Both the position numbers and the translations under genes were made by a program. The notes below the pieces were generated by a model. The model searched no databases, had not been told where the DNA came from, and saw nothing but the letters and a program-made list of their open reading frames with translations. A stretch of 64,000 bases of DNA, taken from JAEZDC01 sp036676415 (GTDB taxonomy: Bacteria; Bacteroidota; Bacteroidia; Chitinophagales; Chitinophagaceae). Numbering within the stretch: position 1 is the stretch's first letter; every line of letters begins with the position of its first letter. Shown piece after piece: positions 35,194 to 43,967 of this stretch. Location: positions 186,001 to 250,000 of the forward strand of contig JAKFCX010000060.1 of NCBI GenBank assembly GCA_036676415.1, written 5' to 3'.

Positions 35194-35221
35194 CGTCGTT
35201 GCGAGGAACGAAGCAATCTTC
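35194..35221 (+). repeat. GTTGCGAGGAACGAAGCAATC-type dispersed repeat
   Basis: CGTCGTTGCGAGGAACGAAG followed by CAATCTTC matches the core of a short repeat known from many bacterial genomes. It yields the spurious peptide RRCEERSNL when read as protein. It lies in the 180-bp gap between the TPR gene and the next lipoprotein gene. Confidence 0.7.
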
Positions 35222-35260
35222 TACATACTTCAATTGCCAGGTTATATGATCAACTTGGGA

Positions 35261-35971
35261 TCATTTTTCCTGTGGGTAATATTTACTGTTGATTACAAGA
35301 TGCTTTTTACCATCCATATCCCAGATCGTTATCACACTTTTCTCAACTTTACCATCAGGAAATTTCATAGTAAGAGTATTGCCACTGATATCATAAGTAC
35401 CGGTATTGCCTTGTTGGGATTCACCAGACACATCTGGCGTGCTAACAGTTCCATAATTACTGGAGGTGAAAGTGCCGTCTTTCTTAAAGACGAGTGTACT
35501 CGTTGCTGCCACATTTGGTAAAACAACAGATGATGCATACTGGCCTTCTATTCGATAATTCTTAGGCATACCCGTTTGCTTTGTTGTGATTCCACCATCA
35601 ATGGCCGAATACTTACCATTCTTTTTTTCTGTACTCCAGGTAGCTGTTTTACCATCGCTCCAGTTAATAGCAAGTTTATTGCCTTGGACTTTATAAGTGC
35701 CGGTTTGTTTTTGGTTATCCTTTTTTTCTTTCGCCCAGTCAACAGGGTTCACGCCATGCTTTGGATTCTTTACAATATTTCCTTTATCATCCATGAATAT
35801 CCAGGATATGTCTAATGATGAGCCGTACATGCCTGTCCACATATATGTCCTCAAATAAAGATCACCGGTAGTTTTAGCACTGATTTCTTCAGTATCAGCA
35901 GCTGAAGATTCACCTGTACCGTTGCAGGCAAATAATAATGCGAAAGCAGTTAGGGCTAACATTTGTTTCAT
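35261..35971 (-). CDS. Lipoprotein with duplicated beta-barrel-like module
   Basis: A 236-residue exported lipoprotein; the lipobox is LLFAC with the Cys at residue 15. The longer frame, from 36058, would add 29 residues of non-signal sequence that overlap a dispersed repeat, so ATG 35971 is used. The mature protein shows an internal duplication: TGTYKVQGNKLAINWSDGKT and TGTYDISGNTLTMKFPDGKV occupy matching places. That points to two similar lipocalin-like strands or barrels. I do not recognise a named family. It is minus strand, divergent from prfB. Confidence 0.78.
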   Translation of the reverse strand: MKQMLALTAFALLFACNGTGESSAADTEEISAKTTGDLYLRTYMWTGMYGSSLDISWIFMDDKGNIVKNPKHGVNPVDWAKEKKDNQKQTGTYKVQGNKLAINWSDGKTATWSTEKKNGKYSAIDGGITTKQTGMPKNYRIEGQYASSVVLPNVAATSTLVFKKDGTFTSSNYGTVSTPDVSGESQQGNTGTYDISGNTLTMKFPDGKVEKSVITIWDMDGKKHLVINSKYYPQEK

Positions 35972-36026
35972 AGAGCAGATTTGTGTTACTAAGATAAGGT
36001 TTAGCTTGATGCAATGAAACCAAAAC

Positions 36027-36046
36027 GTACAAGTGAGTGACACAAG
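36027..36046 (+). repeat. Dispersed intergenic repeat, variant B
   Basis: GTACAAGTGAGTGACACAAG, then AGGTGATGCCATG. It lies upstream of the minus-strand lipoprotein gene, in the divergent region before prfB. Confidence 0.85.
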
Positions 36047-36155
36047 AGGTGATGCCATGTAAAACCTCAGCCGGCTTAAAAATATCGAACAAGGAACAAG
36101 GAATGCTGAATATTGAACTTAATTGACTAATTGTCGAATTATCAAATTGGCTAAT

Positions 36156-36163
36156 TACATTTG
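36156..36163 (+). promoter_or_regulatory. -7 promoter box immediately before prfB
   Basis: TACATTTG matches TAnnTTTG and ends 5 nt before the prfB ATG, suggesting a leaderless or nearly leaderless transcript. Confidence 0.45.
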
Positions 36164-36168
36164 CAGCT

Positions 36169-37258
36169 ATGACAACAGAGCATTTAAAAACTATAAGGGA
36201 CCGTGTTATTGTCCTGAGGAGGTTTCTTTGACTACGATAACCGGATTCAAATCGTAGAAAAAGACCGACAGCTTTCACTTTCACCGGGCTTTTGGGATGA
36301 CAATGAACGAGCCACGGGCATCATGAAGGAAATTAAAGTTAACGAGTACTGGCTTAAACTTTATAAGCAGGTAGAAACTGCTGTGGAAGATTTCGCCGTG
36401 CTGTTCGACTTTTTTAAAAGTGGAGATGCCACCGAAGAAGAAGCCAAAGAAGCTTATGAAAATGCATTGAAAGAAATTGAAGATGCAGAGTTCAAGAGCA
36501 CACTCAACCAGCCAGAAGATGAATTGCCTGCAATACTGCAGATCAACTCCGGTGCTGGTGGTACAGAAAGCCAGGACTGGGCTCAGATGCTTTTACGCAT
36601 GTACCGCATGTATGGAGAAAAGCAGGGTTGGAAAGTAACCGAGATCGATTTCCAGGAGGGTGATGGTGCAGGAATTAAAACAGCCACATTGCAGTTTGAT
36701 GGTGATTTTGCTTACGGCTTTCTAAAAGCTGAAAGTGGAGTGCATCGGCTTGTTCGTATTTCGCCATTTGACAGCAATGCAAGACGACATACTTCATTTG
36801 CTTCAGTATATGTATATCCTTTGGTGGATGATACAATAGAAATCGACATCAATCCAAGTGAAATTGAAATGGCAACATCAAGAAGTGGTGGAGCTGGTGG
36901 CCAGAATGTAAATAAAGTAGAAACGAAAGTGATGTTAACGCACATTCCTTCAGGGATCGTGGTGGTATGTCAGACTGAACGTTCACAGCTCGGCAATAAA
37001 GAAAAAGCCATGCAGATGTTGAAGAGCCGATTGTATGAAATTGAATTGAAAAAGAGAGAAGCTGCAAAAGATGCAGTGAATGCCAACAAGAAAAAGATAG
37101 AGTGGGGAAGCCAGATAAGAAGTTACGTGTTTCACCCGTATAAGATGATCAAGGATCACCGAACAGATTACGAGGTAGGCAATATTGGTCCTGTAATGGA
37201 TGGAGAGTTGGATGGTTTTATTAAGGCTTACCTGATGAGTGAGAAAGAGAGTGATTAA
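36169..37258 (+). CDS. prfB: Peptide chain release factor 2, with programmed +1 frameshift
   Basis: RF2, 362 residues when read with a +1 frameshift. The first 20 codons (36169-36228) end at an in-frame TGA (36229-36231) in the context AGGAGG TTT CTT TGA C. Shifting +1 at CTT gives GAC at 36230 and continues in frame to 37258. The joined product reads RRFLDYDNRIQ across the shift and contains the RF2 stop-recognition tripeptide SPF (198-200) and GGQ (243-245) for peptidyl-tRNA hydrolysis. The frameshift reduces RF2 when RF2 is abundant. The part from 36323 alone is not a complete gene. Confidence 0.96.
36217..36232 (+). promoter_or_regulatory. prfB: RF2 programmed frameshift site
   Basis: AGGAGG (36217-36222), then TTT, CTT and TGA followed by C. 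The Shine-Dalgarno-like element lies 3 nt before CTT, the same spacing as in E. coli prfB, and the slippery CTT-TGA-C core is intact. Confidence 0.95.
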
Positions 37259-37291
37259 TTCGACAATTCGATAATGGGATAATTTGATAAC

Positions 37292-37324
37292 AAACAAAGG
37301 TGATCCGATGGATCGCCTTTGTTT
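37292..37324 (+). terminator. Long hairpin after prfB
   Basis: A 15-bp stem (one G-T pair) with a 3-base loop, between the convergent prfB and DinB genes. It could serve both strands, though T-runs are short. Confidence 0.75.
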
Positions 37325-37337
37325 GGTTAAATGAGAT

Positions 37338-37847
37338 TTATAGATAACGCTCTTCTAATATTTGTTTGTGATGCAGCATGTGGCCGTAAATAATAAATGC
37401 AATTGCATTTGCTGTAACAGGTTGATCACTTGCTGTTCCTCTTTGGGAGAGCTGTTCTTCATCAAAAGTGCTGAGTAATATATCTGTTGCTTTTCTAACT
37501 GCAGCAAATTCATCTTTCAACGATTGAAAACTTCTTGCTGATGCTTTTGAAGCAGGAGTGTAGCTGTTCTCATCAAAGCCGGGTAAAGGTGTTTTATCTT
37601 TTCTTGCAATTCTCAATGCACGGTAGCTGAATATTCTTTCTGCATCAATGATATGTAGTAATAATTCTTTTATGCTCCATTTTCCTTCCGCATACCTGTG
37701 ATCTGCTTTTTCTTCCGGTAAGGAAAAATAGAAATCCAGCATAGCATTACTATAGGTACTGATGATCTCCTGAACATTTTCTCCGTTTACTTTCCCTACA
37801 TAAGTTTCATAATAAGCAGCGTAGTCATTTGGTTGAGGTCTTGCCAT
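37338..37847 (-). CDS. DinB family protein
   Basis: A 169-residue DinB-superfamily four-helix protein. Metal-site residues are suggested by WSIKELLLHIIDAERIFSYRALRIAR and the C-terminal GHMLHHKQILEERYL. It is a different branch from the YfiT protein at 23784. Members are metal-binding and often transfer thiols. Its ATG overlaps the stop of the preceding S8 peptidase gene by one base, so the two are probably translated together. Confidence 0.88.
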   Translation of the reverse strand: MARPQPNDYAAYYETYVGKVNGENVQEIISTYSNAMLDFYFSLPEEKADHRYAEGKWSIKELLLHIIDAERIFSYRALRIARKDKTPLPGFDENSYTPASKASARSFQSLKDEFAAVRKATDILLSTFDEEQLSQRGTASDQPVTANAIAFIIYGHMLHHKQILEERYL

Positions 37848-39532
37848 CAGTTGATCTTTTTATTCTCGAAAGTTGATTTAGGCAATTGTTCATTTTTCTT
37901 CTTCTTGTTTGTTGTTTCGGGCTTTAATGAATCAGCATACTTCACTGCCTCATAAGCATTCACAATACCACCATTGGAAGAAAGATCAGACAAAAATACC
38001 TGTTCTTTCTTTTCACCAGGCCTGTTCACCAGTGTTGTATCAGACTTCCACACTGTTTTTTCTATCGCTTCTTTTACCTGTTTTGCTGTAAGATTTGGAT
38101 AGTGAGACCAGATCAATGCAGCGATACCTGAGACAACCGGTGCAGCCATACTGGTTCCCTGGTTGTTGCCATATTGACTTGTACCAGGTAAGGTTGAATA
38201 TATTTTTACTCCTGGTGCAAACACATCAACTGTTTTTTTGCCATAGTTACTGAAGTCTGCTATATAATCACCTTTTATTGAGGGATCACTACTTGCTCCA
38301 ACTGTGATAAAATTAGATGCTTTTGTTGCTGTTCCATAAAAATACGGAGTAGGATAAGAAGGTGTTTCTTCCAGGTTATTTCCATCATTCCCTGCAGCGT
38401 GAACTAATAATACACCTTTTGATTCGGCATATCTGACAGCATCATCCACCCATTGCTTTTCCGGTGAATAGCCTTTGCCAAAACTCATGTTGATGATCTT
38501 AGCACCGTTATCAACTGCATAACGAATGGCAAGTGCAATATCCTTATCATACTCATCACCATTTGGTACAGTTCTCAGCATCATGATACGTACATTATCT
38601 GCAACACCATCGGCACCAACACCATTTCTAATAGCACCAATGATTCCGCTAACGTGTGTGCCATGTACAGGACCTCCACCCATTACATTACTGTTGCCAT
38701 AGAACCTGTCGTTAATATCATTGTAGTTATCGCCGATCACTTCTTTTCTGAGATCTGCAGGTGGATTATCCTTAGCTGTGAAAGCAGTTCTTTTCTGGTC
38801 TACATACTCCACCAGTTCTTTGAGTATATAAGTATTGGTGGATGAACTTTCAAAGGTGAAGAGCTTCAGATAAGTGAGAAAACCTGATTTAGCCTGTTTT
38901 GCCAGCGAGGTGGTGGGTTGGTATTTTTCCAATGAATCAATAACATACTCTTCCTTCTTCATGTCTTCCCTGATCATCTTATCATACTTCTGCATAGAAC
39001 TCAAAGCCATATCAACAAAAGCAACGTTCAGCTGTTCTTCAGGATCAGGAGTAATTTCTTTCGCTGCTCGCTTCCACATCTCATAGATCGCTTTATCATC
39101 TTCTGAAAGAGAGGCAAAATCAATATGCTGACCCTCAAATCTTTCTTTATAGCGATGATAGATTCTTGCCATTTCTGATGATGCTTTTGTTACCATATCA
39201 CCTTTAGCATTGCCAAGGAAATTCCAGCCAAATACATCATCAGTATAACCGTTACCATCATCATCAATACCATTGCCCGGTACTTCTTTTGGATTCCTCC
39301 AAAGTATAGGCTTTAGATCTTCATGAGCCGTATCTATACCGGAATCTAATACAGCAACAATGATGGGCTGAGATTTCTTCCCTTTCAAAAATTCGAAAGC
39401 TTTATTTAAACTGATACCACGGTACCCATCTTTTTCAGCATCGAGTAAATGCCAACCTTTGGGTGCTTCCTGTGCAAATGTGCTGATGAATAAAAACAGC
39501 CCTCCCAATAATCCTAATCCCCTTATTTTCAT
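37847..39532 (-). CDS. Exported S8 family serine peptidase (subtilase)
   Basis: A 561-residue secreted subtilase with signal peptide (about 20 residues, ending STFAQ). The catalytic triad is Asp63 (VAVLDSGID), His293 (GTHVSG) and Ser461 (GTSMAAP). About 230 residues separate the Asp from the His, far more than in subtilisin; the insertion is helical (DFASLSEDDKAIYEMWKR...). The C-terminal extension is Lys/Asn-rich and polar. It should degrade proteins in the periplasm or outside the cell. It runs directly into the DinB gene. Confidence 0.93.
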   Translation of the reverse strand: MKIRGLGLLGGLFLFISTFAQEAPKGWHLLDAEKDGYRGISLNKAFEFLKGKKSQPIIVAVLDSGIDTAHEDLKPILWRNPKEVPGNGIDDDGNGYTDDVFGWNFLGNAKGDMVTKASSEMARIYHRYKERFEGQHIDFASLSEDDKAIYEMWKRAAKEITPDPEEQLNVAFVDMALSSMQKYDKMIREDMKKEEYVIDSLEKYQPTTSLAKQAKSGFLTYLKLFTFESSSTNTYILKELVEYVDQKRTAFTAKDNPPADLRKEVIGDNYNDINDRFYGNSNVMGGGPVHGTHVSGIIGAIRNGVGADGVADNVRIMMLRTVPNGDEYDKDIALAIRYAVDNGAKIINMSFGKGYSPEKQWVDDAVRYAESKGVLLVHAAGNDGNNLEETPSYPTPYFYGTATKASNFITVGASSDPSIKGDYIADFSNYGKKTVDVFAPGVKIYSTLPGTSQYGNNQGTSMAAPVVSGIAALIWSHYPNLTAKQVKEAIEKTVWKSDTTLVNRPGEKKEQVFLSDLSSNGGIVNAYEAVKYADSLKPETTNKKKKNEQLPKSTFENKKIN

Positions 39533-39698
39533 AGTGTACGATATCTAATTCTTACAAATATGCACAATGGAGGGGAGATATATGCTTAACAAAAGCCTTT
39601 TTAGGAATTCTTTTTTACAAACGGTGAGTGAATGGATTTGTTTCTGTGATCGATTGAAGCTGAGTGAAAATGTTTAGCTTAGTAAAACAACATTCCCC

Positions 39699-40175
39699 AT
39701 GGCCCAGAAGTATCTTTTCATCACCAGGTGGCAAATAAAAGCTCCGGTAGAAGATGTTTGGAATGCGATTTACCATTCACTCGAATGGCCTCAATGGTGG
39801 AAAGGAGTGAAGAATGCAAGGACGATTGATGAAGGTGATGAAAGAGGCATTAATGGTGTTAGAGAATATACATGGCAAAGCATTCTTCCTTATAAACTAA
39901 CATTTACATCAAAATTGCTGGAGCGTGAGGATATGAAACGCTTATATGGAATTGCATATGGTGAACTGGAGGGTGAAGGTACCTGGCATTTTTTTGAGAA
40001 GGATGGAGTTACCTACTTACAATACGACTGGAGAGTAGCCACTAAAAAGAAATGGATGAATGCACTCTCTTTTGTGCTTAAGCCATTGTTCAAATACAAT
40101 CATGATGTTGTAATGAAATGGGGTGCAAAAGGTCTTGCAAAAAAACTTGGAGCAGAACTGGTCTCTTATAAATAA
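39699..40175 (+). CDS. SRPBCC (START-like) domain protein
   Basis: A 158-residue cytoplasmic protein with the helix-grip SRPBCC fold: an N-terminal strand MAQKYLFITRWQIKAPVEDVW, then LEWPQWWKGV, strands LTFTSKLLEREDM and GEGTWHFFEKDGVTYLQYDW, and a long C-terminal helix. The fold binds hydrophobic ligands in a cavity; no ligand is suggested by context. It is encoded alone on the plus strand and abuts a minus-strand gene whose end follows at once. Confidence 0.85.
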   Translation: MAQKYLFITRWQIKAPVEDVWNAIYHSLEWPQWWKGVKNARTIDEGDERGINGVREYTWQSILPYKLTFTSKLLEREDMKRLYGIAYGELEGEGTWHFFEKDGVTYLQYDWRVATKKKWMNALSFVLKPLFKYNHDVVMKWGAKGLAKKLGAELVSYK

Positions 40176-41093
40176 CTATTCCGCTGTTCGTTTCTTTAAC
40201 TTGATCATTCCATTGGTTTGCAGGGTACTTGTTAAGCTCACCTCGTGACGCTTTTTACCATCATGCACAATCAAGACAGCTGTATTAGGAGGGATGATAC
40301 CAAGATTTTCTGCGAACATGCTTATCTCGTTCACTGTTCGGTGTTCATCCAGTTTAACACTGAATACCAGGCCACGCTTTGTGAGTTCCAATTTGTTTGC
40401 AAGAATATGATTATTGAAGAAAATGCTCACAGAGTCTTTATCGATTTCGCCATTATCAATCAACTCAATACTAATGTTATCATTGTCTACTTCTATAACA
40501 CCCATTTCAATATTCTTACGCTGTGGAAACTGCTTTTCTGCAGTTGATTGTTCTTTGAATGCAACAGGTACCACAGGTATTGAAGCATCTAATTTCTTTT
40601 CTTCTGACACACCAAGATCTTTTTCTTCCATAATGATCTCGTCTTTCTGAATATCATCTTCTGATGAATAATTAAGATTCATCAATATATCAGGACAAGT
40701 CAATGAATAAAAATCTGTGCTGCTGAATTTGCCTTTAAGTGAAGAACCTGCTTTTGAAACCAATAAGGTAAAATCTCCGTTCATGCTGCATTCTACACCA
40801 TTCACTGCTGCTGATCGATAGTAAGTAACAGGAGTTGTTTTTATATGAAGCCTTCTTGATTTGCTATCGTAGTTACCAGAGATCTTACTTGGGAAATACC
40901 CGTTCTTAAAATAATAATTGAATTCACCAGTAATAACAGCACCTTTCTGGATCAGCACCATTTCAATCAGGTAATTATTGTTGGATCCATCCATGTTGGC
41001 ATTGCCTACACCATACCATTTACCTGTAACTGTTTGTGAATTTGCACTTGTAAACAGCAGTACAGCTATCAAGGATGAGAGTAGGCTCTTCAT
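40176..41093 (-). CDS. Exported protein of unknown function
   Basis: A 305-residue exported protein with signal peptide (MKSLLSSLIAVLLFTSANSQ). Residues about 22-150 form a beta-rich module resembling a lipocalin-like cell-surface domain: TGKWYGVGNANMDGSNNNYL, EFNYYFKNGYFPSKISGNYD. A polar linker (about 150-200) is followed by another beta-rich stretch (IELIDNGEIDKDSVSIFFNN, ENLGIIPPNTAVLIVHDGKK). I cannot name the family. It converges with no space on the SRPBCC gene. Confidence 0.75.
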   Translation of the reverse strand: MKSLLSSLIAVLLFTSANSQTVTGKWYGVGNANMDGSNNNYLIEMVLIQKGAVITGEFNYYFKNGYFPSKISGNYDSKSRRLHIKTTPVTYYRSAAVNGVECSMNGDFTLLVSKAGSSLKGKFSSTDFYSLTCPDILMNLNYSSEDDIQKDEIIMEEKDLGVSEEKKLDASIPVVPVAFKEQSTAEKQFPQRKNIEMGVIEVDNDNISIELIDNGEIDKDSVSIFFNNHILANKLELTKRGLVFSVKLDEHRTVNEISMFAENLGIIPPNTAVLIVHDGKKRHEVSLTSTLQTNGMIKLKKRTAE

Positions 41094-41231
41094 AAAATGA
41101 AATTTAGTGGATGTTTGCTTTTAACCAATAATCATGCTAATTATAACGAAAGATACCGTGAGATAAGTGTGCAGCAAACGTAAGTGGAAAAGAAGAAAAG
41201 CGCCTATTCGGTTATTAACATTGATATTGAA

Positions 41232-41675
41232 CTATTTCAGATATCTTTTGATCTCTCTGTCAGTATCCCTGGCTTTAATTGATTCTCTTTTGTCGTACAA
41301 CTTTTTTCCTTTGCCCAGGCCAATCTCTATTTTCACCAGGCTCTTATCAGTAAAAAATACTTTCAGGGGTACTATGGTAAGACCTTTTTCTTTCAATGCT
41401 GCCTGCAGTTTGTTCAACTCCCTTTTTGTTAGCAGCAGTTTTCGGTCGTGTACTGCAATATGATTGTTAGCTGTGCCATGAGAATATTCAGCAATGTACA
41501 TACCTCTCAGCCAAAGTTCACCACGATCAAACAAGCAAAAGGCATCATTGAAACTCACCTTTCCCTCTCGGATAGATTTTACTTCAGTTCCAAGCAATAC
41601 AACACCGGCCACATATTTTGTTTCTATGTGATAATGAAAGTATGCCTGCCTGTTACTGATTTCTTTTGCTGCCAT
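41232..41675 (-). CDS. smpB: SsrA-binding protein
   Basis: A 147-residue SmpB, the partner of tmRNA in trans-translation, which frees stalled ribosomes. Diagnostic segments are NRQAYFHYHIETKYVAGVVL, GTEVKSIREGKVSFNDAF, and the C-terminal basic tail GKGKKLYDKRESIKARDTDREI that enters the mRNA channel. ATG 41675 is used because the longer frame begins at TTG; a -7 box lies only 6 nt upstream. tmRNA is not in this window. Confidence 0.95.
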   Translation of the reverse strand: MAAKEISNRQAYFHYHIETKYVAGVVLLGTEVKSIREGKVSFNDAFCLFDRGELWLRGMYIAEYSHGTANNHIAVHDRKLLLTKRELNKLQAALKEKGLTIVPLKVFFTDKSLVKIEIGLGKGKKLYDKRESIKARDTDREIKRYLK

Positions 41676-41681
41676 GGGCGG

Positions 41682-41689
41682 CAAAAATA
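41682..41689 (-). promoter_or_regulatory. -7 promoter box close to smpB start
   Basis: The minus strand reads TATTTTTG, a TAnnTTTG match ending 6 nt before the smpB ATG. A third case of a box that leaves almost no leader. Confidence 0.45.
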
Positions 41690-41750
41690 GAGTTAATGAA
41701 TTAGATAGAATTAATAAACTGTAGCATGATGTTTAATACTTGCCATAAAC

Positions 41751-41783
41751 AACTTTTCCAAAGTACTAAACTTTGGAAAAGTT
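41751..41783. repeat. 33-bp palindromic repeat, copy 2
   Basis: AACTTTTCCAAAG and CTTTGGAAAAGTT again form the same 13-bp inverted repeat as at 10582-10614, with a changed centre (TACTAAA against TTCAAAA). It lies between accD and smpB, both minus strand. Confidence 0.85.
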
Positions 41784-41803
41784 AACTGCGTATAATTTTG
41801 TGA

Positions 41804-42724
41804 TTAATTTCTAAATAGTCGGATCACCTGGGCCAATTTCTCCTTCAGATCCTTTCTATGTACAATAAAATCCAGGAAACCATGGTCCAGTAAGAATTCG
41901 CTTCGCTGGAAACCTGGCGGAAGATCTTTTTTGATGGTTTCTTTTATAACCCTCGGACCTGCAAAACCGATCAATGCTCCGGGCTCGGCAATATTGATAT
42001 CACCCAACATTCCAAAACTGGCTGAGATACCTCCAAATGTTGGATCAGTTAGTAAAGAGATATAAGGAAGTTGTGCATCGCTTAGTTGTGATAATTTTCC
42101 GCTGGTCTTGGCCAATTGCATTAAGCTAAAGGCCGATTCCATCATTCTAGCACCACCACTTTTAGAGATCACCATGTAAGGCAGCTTATGCTCAATACAA
42201 TAATCTACTGCACGGCTAAATTTTTCACCCATTACACTACCTAATGAACCTCCGATGAATTCAAAATCCATGCAGGCACAAACAAGTCCTTCACCGTTTA
42301 CCTTACCCACGGCTACCCTCATTGAATCTTTCAAATCGGTTTTCGCATGAATCTCTTCCAGCCTTCTTTTGTAGGGTTTCAGATCTGTAAATCCAAGTGC
42401 ATCTTTACTTTGAATATTTTCGAAAAGCGGTTCGTATTCGTTATTATCAAAAATAACCTCGTAGTATTCTTCACTGCCAATTCTGTGATGATAACTGCAT
42501 TTAGGGCAAACGAATAATGCTTCCCGTAAGTCGGTTGAAGTAGTAATATGGTTACATTCAGGGCATTTGGTCCAAAGGCCTTCAGGTGTTTCTTTTTTAT
42601 CAGCAGTTGAGGTGGTGATTCCCTTTCTAAGACGCTTATACCATTTTGGCTTCACTTCTTCACCTGATGTTCCTTCATCACCTGCAAGGTTTGATTCTAT
42701 ATCCTCGGTCTGGTCTTTCTTCAT
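41804..42724 (-). CDS. accD: Acetyl-CoA carboxylase carboxyltransferase, beta subunit
   Basis: A 306-residue AccD. The four-cysteine zinc finger is Cys54, Cys57, Cys73 and Cys76 (CPEC...CPKC), followed by the crotonase-like core with KDALGFTDLKPY, GGSLGSVMGEKF and MMESAFSLMQLAKTS. With AccA it moves the carboxyl group from biotin to acetyl-CoA, the first step of fatty-acid synthesis. The N-terminal 35 residues are acidic and extended. accA is not in this window. Confidence 0.95.
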   Translation of the reverse strand: MKKDQTEDIESNLAGDEGTSGEEVKPKWYKRLRKGITTSTADKKETPEGLWTKCPECNHITTSTDLREALFVCPKCSYHHRIGSEEYYEVIFDNNEYEPLFENIQSKDALGFTDLKPYKRRLEEIHAKTDLKDSMRVAVGKVNGEGLVCACMDFEFIGGSLGSVMGEKFSRAVDYCIEHKLPYMVISKSGGARMMESAFSLMQLAKTSGKLSQLSDAQLPYISLLTDPTFGGISASFGMLGDINIAEPGALIGFAGPRVIKETIKKDLPPGFQRSEFLLDHGFLDFIVHRKDLKEKLAQVIRLFRN

Positions 42725-42816
42725 AGCTGGGTTTTCAATACGGCGAATTGAAGATAATCAAAAAGCCCCAAGCTGCAAGCTTTAAACCTGCAGCTTGTAG
42801 CTTATAAGTCAATATA

Positions 42817-43875
42817 TTAAGCTATTGTGATGGAGTCATCCAAATAAACGTCCTGTGTAGTATTCAGGAGCTTAATTCCATCTGCCAAAGGTTTCTGGAA
42901 CGCTTTACGACCAAGGATCAATCCCATACCACCGGCTCTTTTGTTGATCACGGCTGTATAAACTGCTTCCTGCAGATCGCTTTCACCTTTACTTTCACCA
43001 CCGGAATTGATCAATCCAACTCTACCATTATAGCAATTCAACAACTGGTAACGACAAAGATCGATAGGGTTGTCTGTGGTAAGTTTGTCATATACCAACT
43101 GGCTTGTTTTACCATGCTTGGTAGCCAAATAACCACCATTGTTGGTAGGTAACTTTTGTTTAATAATATCAGCTTGTAACGTGACACCCAAATGGTTAGC
43201 TTGACCAGTAAGGTCAGCTGAGGTATGATAATCAACTCCATCAACTTTGAAGGAATTATTCCTTGTATAGCACCAGAGAATGGTCATCATTCCCAGTTCA
43301 TGTGCATATTCAAAGGCTTCAGCAACTTCTTTCAATTGTCTGGCACTTTCGGCACTGCCCCAATAGATTGTAGCACCAACACCAACTGCTCCCATATTCC
43401 AGGCAGATTTTACGGTACCGAACATGGTCTGGTCAAACTTATTAGGCATACTCAGGAACTCATTGTGGTTAATCTTAACAATAAAAGGTATTTTATGAGC
43501 ATATTTACGGCTCATAATTCCAAGTACACCATAAGTAGAAGCAACTCCGTTGCAGCCACCTTCAATAGCCAGTTTTATAATATTCTCAGGATCGAAGTAA
43601 ATAGGATTGGGGGCAAAAGCACTACCGCCACTGTGTTCAATACCCTGGTCAACTGGAAAAATAGAGCAGTAACCTGTACCTGCAAGTCTTCCATGATTCA
43701 ACAGCTGTTCCATGCTACGCAACACCTGGTTGTTACGGTTGCTGTACGTCCACACTTTGTCCATGTGATCGGCTGAAGGAAGATGTAAGTGGCTCTTGTC
43801 TACTGTTTTCGATTGATAGCTGAGTAGTGATTCGGCTTTGTCGCCAAGCAGTTGCAGAATTTGTTGATTTGCCAT
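42817..43875 (-). CDS. Class I fructose-bisphosphate aldolase (DhnA/FbaB type)
   Basis: A 352-residue Schiff-base aldolase of the DhnA branch. It cleaves fructose-1,6-bisphosphate to the two trioses. Landmarks are DQGIEHSGGSAF, GCNGVASTYGVLG, the catalytic-lysine segment LQADIIKQKLP, and the phosphate-binding GLINSGGESKGESDL and GLILGRKAFQKP. ATG 43875 begins the protein MANQQILQLLG; the longer frame starts at GTG 57 nt upstream inside a dispersed repeat. A TATATTTG box at 43960 gives a leader of about 80 nt that contains the repeat. Confidence 0.92.
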   Translation of the reverse strand: MANQQILQLLGDKAESLLSYQSKTVDKSHLHLPSADHMDKVWTYSNRNNQVLRSMEQLLNHGRLAGTGYCSIFPVDQGIEHSGGSAFAPNPIYFDPENIIKLAIEGGCNGVASTYGVLGIMSRKYAHKIPFIVKINHNEFLSMPNKFDQTMFGTVKSAWNMGAVGVGATIYWGSAESARQLKEVAEAFEYAHELGMMTILWCYTRNNSFKVDGVDYHTSADLTGQANHLGVTLQADIIKQKLPTNNGGYLATKHGKTSQLVYDKLTTDNPIDLCRYQLLNCYNGRVGLINSGGESKGESDLQEAVYTAVINKRAGGMGLILGRKAFQKPLADGIKLLNTTQDVYLDDSITIA

Positions 43876-43922
43876 GTATAGTTTTTTTTGGAGACGAACT
43901 GCAGTAACACATATGATTCTTA

Positions 43923-43942
43923 GTTGTGTCACTCACTTGTAC
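43923..43942 (-). repeat. Dispersed intergenic repeat, variant B, in the aldolase leader
   Basis: The minus strand reads GTACAAGTGAGTGACACAAC. It lies between the aldolase promoter box and its ATG, so it should be transcribed. Confidence 0.85.
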
Positions 43943-43959
43943 GTCCTGTAAAAGTTCGG

Positions 43960-43967
43960 CAAATATA
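43960..43967 (-). promoter_or_regulatory. -7 promoter box for the aldolase gene
   Basis: The minus strand reads TATATTTG, an exact TAnnTTTG match 84 nt before the ATG. Confidence 0.5.

Noticed and set aside
35110..35521. Frames in the TPR-to-lipoprotein gap and over the lipoprotein gene
   Set aside because: The peptide RRCEERSNL is the typical spurious reading of a known repeat word. The rest is antisense to the lipoprotein gene.
36323..37258. prfB as a shorter gene starting at an internal ATG
   Set aside because: The upstream frame with a +1 frameshift at CTT-TGA-C restores the full RF2 N-terminus, so the internal start is not the gene start.
41161..41185. Possible degenerate copy of the 20-bp repeat (AAGTGTGCAGCAAACG)
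   Set aside because: Only about half of the core positions match, so it is not distinguishable from chance.
43875..43932. GTG start for the aldolase gene
   Set aside because: It adds 19 residues lying on a dispersed repeat. MANQQIL at 43875 is the natural protein start.
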